From Flagellimonas beolgyonensis (GTDB taxonomy: Bacteria > Bacteroidota > Bacteroidia > Flavobacteriales > Flavobacteriaceae), in NCBI RefSeq assembly GCF_003992615.1, contig NZ_RZMY01000015.1, forward strand, positions 1 through 64,000: DNA of 64,000 bases. The letters run 5' to 3'. The translations under genes were made by a program, and so were the position numbers. The notes below the pieces were generated by a model. That model saw nothing but the letters and a program-made list of their open reading frames with translations, had not been told where the DNA came from and searched no databases. This document shows, piece after piece, positions 60,030 through 64,000 of this stretch; the first letter of the stretch is position 1; every line of letters starts with the position of its first letter.

Positions 60030-61493
60030 TTATTTATTAAGGCTTTCCAGCGCTTCTTTAACTTCTTTAAAATCATCGAACTCTACCCGAACCCCATTGG
60101 TTTCCTGATAGGTTTCATGGCCCTTTCCAGCCACAAGAATGATGTCGTTGGGCACGGCCAGTTTACAAGCCGTTTTTATGGCCTGCTTTCTGTTTTCGAT
60201 GGACAACACTTTTCTTGCATTTTGGGGCTCCACACCCGCTTCCATTTCTTCAATGATTGCTGATGGTGATTCCGTTCTTGGGTTATCGGAGGTGAAAATG
60301 GCTTGGTTGCTCATCTCTGTGGCGATATGACCCATAACCGGACGCTTAGACTTATCTCTGTCACCACCACACCCCACTACGGTGATAACATTTTCATTTC
60401 CAGTCCTCAATGCATTGATTGTAACCAATACATTTTTTAGTGCATCCGGCGTATGGGCATAATCAACAATAGCCGTTATCTTATTTTTTGAAATGTAATA
60501 TTGGAACCTTCCGTCCACATTCTCCAACTCGCTCATCAACCGTAGAATCTCCATTTTTTCCAATCCCAAAATATCTGCAGTGGCATAAATGGCAAGCATG
60601 TTATAGGCATTGAAATCACCTATCAATCGGGACCACAATTCATTGTCATCCACCTTCAGCAATTGACCGTTGAACTGCTTTTCCAAGATCTGTGCCCTGT
60701 AATCCGCAAAGGTTTTGAGGGCATAGGTATATTTTTTGGCCTTGGTGTTCTGCAACATTACCAAGCCATTTTTGTCATCGATGTTCACCAATGCAAAAGC
60801 GGTCTTGGGCAGGCCATCGAACAATTTTTTCTTGGTATCTCGATACTCGGCAAAGGTTTTGTGGTAATCCAAATGATCGTGGGACAGGTTGGTGAAAATG
60901 GCACCGGTAAAATGCAAACCCTCCGAGCGCTTTTGATGGATACCATGCGAGCTGACCTCCATGAAACAGAACTCCACTCCGGCAGCGTTCATCTTGCTCA
61001 AGTAGCTGTTGATGGTCATCACATCCGGTGTGGTATGGGTGGTTGGATATTCCTTTTCATCCACCATGACCTTGATAGTCGATATCAACCCGACCTTAAA
61101 TCCTGCCTTCTTGAACAAATTGTACAACAATGTGGTCACAGTAGTTTTGCCATTGGTACCCGTAACACCGACCAACTTTAGGTTTTTTGATGGATTATCA
61201 TAAAAGTTGGACGCAATTATGGCAAGGGCACTGTTACAATCCGTTACTTCCATATAGGTAACACCATTGACCATAAGTTCTGGCAGCTCTTCGCACACTA
61301 TGGCCCTGGCCCCGGAATCGACTGCCTTTTGGATATAGTTGTGGCCGTCGGTAACGGTGCCACGAACGGCAACAAAAACATCATCCATTTCCACTTTTCG
61401 GGAATCGAAATGAATATTGTTCACCATTACATTGGTATCCCCGCTGACAGCGTTAAGGCCTACACCATATAATATGTCCTTCAATAACTTCAT
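60030..61493 (-). CDS. murE: UDP-MurNAc-tripeptide synthetase (meso-diaminopimelate-adding)
   Basis: 487 residues. Adds the third amino acid of the stem peptide. N-terminal DSRKVEMDDVFVAVRGTVTD, P-loop LVGVTGTNGKTTVTTLLYNL, the carbamylated-lysine region and ANIFTNLSHDHLDYHKTF-like metal site reading FTNLSHDHLDYHKTFAEYRD, HTPDALKNVLVTINALRTGN and the substrate motif FTSDNPRTESPSAII. The D-N-P-R sequence indicates meso-diaminopimelate rather than lysine. Overlaps ftsI by four bases; eight bases before mraY. Confidence 0.97.
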   Translation of the reverse strand: MKLLKDILYGVGLNAVSGDTNVMVNNIHFDSRKVEMDDVFVAVRGTVTDGHNYIQKAVDSGARAIVCEELPELMVNGVTYMEVTDCNSALAIIASNFYDNPSKNLKLVGVTGTNGKTTVTTLLYNLFKKAGFKVGLISTIKVMVDEKEYPTTHTTPDVMTINSYLSKMNAAGVEFCFMEVSSHGIHQKRSEGLHFTGAIFTNLSHDHLDYHKTFAEYRDTKKKLFDGLPKTAFALVNIDDKNGLVMLQNTKAKKYTYALKTFADYRAQILEKQFNGQLLKVDDNELWSRLIGDFNAYNMLAIYATADILGLEKMEILRLMSELENVDGRFQYYISKNKITAIVDYAHTPDALKNVLVTINALRTGNENVITVVGCGGDRDKSKRPVMGHIATEMSNQAIFTSDNPRTESPSAIIEEMEAGVEPQNARKVLSIENRKQAIKTACKLAVPNDIILVAGKGHETYQETNGVRVEFDDFKEVKEALESLNK

Positions 61494-63499
61494 GAAAGCT
61501 CCAGTACTATTTTTTTCACTTGTTTAATGTCCGTTCCTTGATCAATGGACTGCTTCTTCACTTTGCCATTGCCATGAACTTCCACTTCAATACCCAAATT
61601 TTCCAACAAGGAAACGGCATCCATACCGCTCATGCCTTTTACATTGGGTACGGTATTGTATTTTTTTTGCGCTGCGGCATAATATTTTTCAAAATCTTGA
61701 TCCAATTCCTCATCTCCCAGTTGACCTTCTTCCACCTCATCCACCATAGGGGATATAGCATGGATTTTCTGGGCCATGGATTTAAAAACCGGTCCAGAAA
61801 CATCGGCACCATAATACCCGACACTCTTATCGGGCTCATGAATGATCACGATGCAGGAATATCTAGGATTGTCAGCCGGAAAGTAGCCAGCGAATGTGGA
61901 TATATAGGCCAATCGGTCTGGATCCTTTTCTACATAGTTCTTTTGGCAAGTCCCTGTTTTTCCGGCCATGGAAAAGTTTTTGGAATAGAGTTTATGACCG
62001 GTCCCGTAATCCTTTTCCACCACATCCTTCATGAGTTGCTGTACCTTCTTCACCGTTTCCTCGGAACAAATGGATGGGTTAATGACCTGCTTTTCAAAGC
62101 GTTTTACCACCTTGTTGCCTTCGCGTACTTCTTTGATCAACTGTGGTTTCACGAACTCACCATCGTTAGCAATCGCATTGTAAAAGGCGAGGGTCTGCAT
62201 GGGGGTCAGGGAAACTTCATAGCCATGGGACATCCAGCCCAATGAAATTCCGGACCACCCTTTATCTCCAGGATAACGAATCACGGGATCTCCCTCACCG
62301 ATAATGGGAAGACCCAATTTCTTGTGAAGGCCCATGTTCATCAAGCGGTCGACAAACTTTTCAGGGTGTTCCTTGTAATTTTCGTTGATGATCTTGGCAA
62401 ATGCCGTATTGGACGAAACGGCAAATGCTTTGGCGGTTGAGATTTTTCCATAACCTCCCCACCTGGAATCCTTGACCACTCCATCATAAATGCGGTACCT
62501 TCCATTTTCCGTATCGATAACCGTGCTGGTATCGACCACTTTATCTTCCAAGGCAGCGACCAAGGACATCAACTTAAAAGTGGATCCTGGCTCGTGTGAC
62601 TCGCCAATGGCATAGTTCAACTTTTCATAATATTTTCCTTCGGAGGTGCGGCCCAGATTGGAAATGGCCTTAATCTCTCCTGTTTTGGTCTCCATCACCA
62701 CCACGCAACCATGGTCGGCTTTGTATTTTTCTAATTGCGCCAACAATTCATGATGTGCAATGTCCTGAATGTTCACATCGATGGTGGAAACCACGTCCAA
62801 ACCATCTTCGGGCTCCACAATATTGTCCAGACCCACCGGCTTCCATTGCCCCTTCGCTATTTTTTGCTTTAAACGCTTGCCTTCCTTCCCTCGCAAATAG
62901 GATTCGCCAAAGGCGCCGTCCATACCCACACGGGTGTAGTAGCCGTTTTCATCCACACGCTCGTAACCAATGCTACGGGCCGCCATTTTACCCAAGGGAT
63001 ATTCGCGCACCACACGATGGGTTTCGATAAAGCCCCCTTTATAAGGTCCAAGATTGAACAATGGAAACTGCTTTATACGAACATAATCGAGATAATCTAC
63101 ATCACGGGCCACCAATTTGTAGCGGTTACCGTTAGCCCTCGCCTTGCGGAACAATTGTCGGTAATAGGATGATGGCCGGTTGAACATTTTGCCCAACGAA
63201 TCGGAAAGGGCGGCCACATTGTTCTGGAAATTCTCTTCGGTTACTGTCTTGGCATCAAACCTGATTTCATATTTGGGCACCGAGGCGGCCAGCAAACTGC
63301 CATCTTCCGAATATAGGTTGCCGCGATTGGGCTCTATGGTGAACATTTTTTCGGTTTTGCTCAAAGCCAGTTCCTTGAATTCATCCCCTTTCACCATTTG
63401 GATATCCACCAGCTTAACTACCACGGCAATGGCCAATACCAAAAGACCCCCGGAAACCAGGTACAGTCTGTTCATGATATTTTTTTCAGTGATAGGCAT
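61490..63499 (-). CDS. ftsI: Septal penicillin-binding protein (FtsI/PBP3) with PASTA domain
   Basis: 669 residues from the ATG at 63499, which shares one base with the ftsL stop (TGATG); a TTG one codon upstream is less likely. One membrane helix (about 10-31), pedestal domain starting EPNRGNLYSEDGSLLA, transpeptidase domain with S306-T-F-K309 (EPGSTFKLMSLV), S-S-N (FAVSSNTAFAKI) and K-T-G-T (MAGKTGTCQKNY). The C-terminal ~65 residues form a PASTA domain (VPNVKGMSGMDAVSLLENLG), absent from E. coli FtsI but common in Bacteroidota. Cross-links septal peptidoglycan with FtsW. Confidence 0.96.
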   Translation of the reverse strand: MPITEKNIMNRLYLVSGGLLVLAIAVVVKLVDIQMVKGDEFKELALSKTEKMFTIEPNRGNLYSEDGSLLAASVPKYEIRFDAKTVTEENFQNNVAALSDSLGKMFNRPSSYYRQLFRKARANGNRYKLVARDVDYLDYVRIKQFPLFNLGPYKGGFIETHRVVREYPLGKMAARSIGYERVDENGYYTRVGMDGAFGESYLRGKEGKRLKQKIAKGQWKPVGLDNIVEPEDGLDVVSTIDVNIQDIAHHELLAQLEKYKADHGCVVVMETKTGEIKAISNLGRTSEGKYYEKLNYAIGESHEPGSTFKLMSLVAALEDKVVDTSTVIDTENGRYRIYDGVVKDSRWGGYGKISTAKAFAVSSNTAFAKIINENYKEHPEKFVDRLMNMGLHKKLGLPIIGEGDPVIRYPGDKGWSGISLGWMSHGYEVSLTPMQTLAFYNAIANDGEFVKPQLIKEVREGNKVVKRFEKQVINPSICSEETVKKVQQLMKDVVEKDYGTGHKLYSKNFSMAGKTGTCQKNYVEKDPDRLAYISTFAGYFPADNPRYSCIVIIHEPDKSVGYYGADVSGPVFKSMAQKIHAISPMVDEVEEGQLGDEELDQDFEKYYAAAQKKYNTVPNVKGMSGMDAVSLLENLGIEVEVHGNGKVKKQSIDQGTDIKQVKKIVLELS

Positions 63500-63816
63500 C
63501 AATCGGCTGATTTAACTTTTATTTTTTTAGGGGGATCCTGGGACGGCACCAGTCCTTTGTCGGCCACCGCTTCTCGCAAGGTGGACTCCAATTTGAGTTG
63601 CTGTACCCTGGAACGACCCTCCACAAATTCACTGCGGAGCTTGCGAACCTCTTCGCTCAAGGATGCTATTTCCAAAACTTTTTTATCGGCATTGTGGCTA
63701 CTGGAAATCATGAGTGCAGCCAAAAAGGAGGCATATAACAAAAACATCCAGTTCTTGGGTGCATCGCCGCTCACCAAAAACTTTCCTTTTAGTATGTCCA
63801 GTAATCCCTTTTTCAT
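63499..63816 (-). CDS. ftsL: FtsL-like cell division protein
   Basis: 105 residues. Short cytoplasmic N-terminus, one membrane helix (NWMFLLYASFLAALMISSS) and a periplasmic leucine-rich coiled coil (ADKKVLEIASLSEEVRKLRS). The sequence is not strongly conserved with E. coli FtsL; the assignment rests on size, topology and position between rsmH and ftsI. It would recruit FtsW/FtsI with FtsQ. Confidence 0.8.
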   Translation of the reverse strand: MKKGLLDILKGKFLVSGDAPKNWMFLLYASFLAALMISSSHNADKKVLEIASLSEEVRKLRSEFVEGRSRVQQLKLESTLREAVADKGLVPSQDPPKKIKVKSAD

Positions 63817-63827
63817 TTTATTGTTCT

Positions 63828-64000
63828 CTATATGCGTTCCGCGATGCGGAGCTTGGCACTTCTCGCCCTGTTGTTCCTTGCAATTTCTTCCGCTGATGGC
63901 ACAATCAATCCGCCAACTTTTTTTAAGGGCACATTAATGTTCCCGTAGAAATCCTTTTCCGGCTCTCCCTCAAAACGCCCATCCCTGATGAAGCGCTTTA
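63828..64000 (-). CDS. rsmH: 16S rRNA (cytosine1402-N4)-methyltransferase, C-terminal end (cut by window)
   Basis: The last ~56 codons are visible, ending in TAG at 63828-63830; the 5' part lies beyond the window. The translated end reads DFYGNINVPLKKVGGLIVPS, then EEIARNNRARSAKLRIAERI, which matches the RsmH/MraW C-terminus (P-x-x-E-E-I-x-x-N-x-R-A-R-S-A-K-L-R-x-x-E). It starts the dcw order, 11 bp before ftsL. Confidence 0.9.
   Translation of the reverse strand, partial: KRFIRDGRFEGEPEKDFYGNINVPLKKVGGLIVPSAEEIARNNRARSAKLRIAERI

Noticed and set aside
61520..62245. 241-codon plus-strand open frame inside ftsI
   Set aside because: Shadow of ftsI: the minus strand encodes PBP motifs through the same bases, and the plus-strand peptide has no coherent domain.

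Overview
The window looks like chromosome of a marine member of the Flavobacteriaceae (Bacteroidota). The evidence is internal. Many genes are preceded by the Bacteroidota -7 promoter box TAnnTTTG. Type IX secretion (T9SS) parts are present: a type-B sorting domain, a plug protein and a PorT/SprT-like protein. The primary sigma factor is short (287 aa), there is a complete sodium-pumping Na+-NQR operon, and FtsZ has the very long flavobacterial C-terminal tail. Genus cannot be settled from the sequence alone; an Allomuricauda/Maribacter-like relative is only a guess.

Layout. 1-3.5 kb: the end of a surface protein cut by the window edge, a T9SS cargo protein, a Tat-exported D,D-carboxypeptidase, an M48 metalloprotease and a 55-aa membrane protein. 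3.5-7.8 kb: an exported ankyrin protein, gpmI, map, a GxxExxY protein flanked by inverted repeats, and a methyltransferase. 7.8-15.3 kb (minus strand): nqrABCDEF, then a terminator-like hairpin, an uncharacterised 120-aa protein and the flavin transferase apbE that should flavinylate NqrB and NqrC. 15.4-24.2 kb: T9SS plug, a DUF3667 membrane protein, apaG, pruA, a creatininase-family hydrolase, rsmG, a fatty-acid desaturase and an aminotransferase. 24.2-32.3 kb: a three-hairpin intergenic repeat, the trkA-trkH potassium uptake pair, menG/ubiE with porT, an rRNA/tRNA methyltransferase and a TamL-like outer-membrane lipoprotein. 32.3-42.6 kb: fba, accD (zinc finger lost), a lipoprotein, rpsO-pnp, rpoD, rpe, a YpdA-like reductase, a CDF-type transporter, a membrane protein interrupted by a T9 homopolymer frameshift, and a glutathione peroxidase. 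42.6-46.0 kb (minus): five small accessory genes. 46.4-48.8 kb: a hybrid histidine kinase.

The most unusual locus is at 48.84-49.24 kb. A tRNA-Arg(UCG) gene directly abuts an 80-aa GIY-YIG nuclease gene, and on the other side of that gene lies a second copy of the first 32 nt of the same tRNA. The nuclease gene is therefore bracketed by 34-nt direct repeats of tRNA sequence. The displaced tRNA piece has itself been interrupted twice by ~20-bp GC-rich palindromes. This looks like a minimal selfish element that inserted into a tRNA gene while restoring it.

49.25-64 kb (minus) is the division and cell-wall (dcw) cluster: rsmH (cut by the edge)-ftsL-ftsI-murE-mraY-murD-ftsW-murG-murC-ftsQ-ftsA-ftsZ, followed by a YqeY-like gene. 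The genes are packed with overlaps or gaps of a few bases from ftsL to ftsQ. They take UDP-MurNAc precursors to lipid II and assemble the divisome. murF and ddl are not in this stretch.
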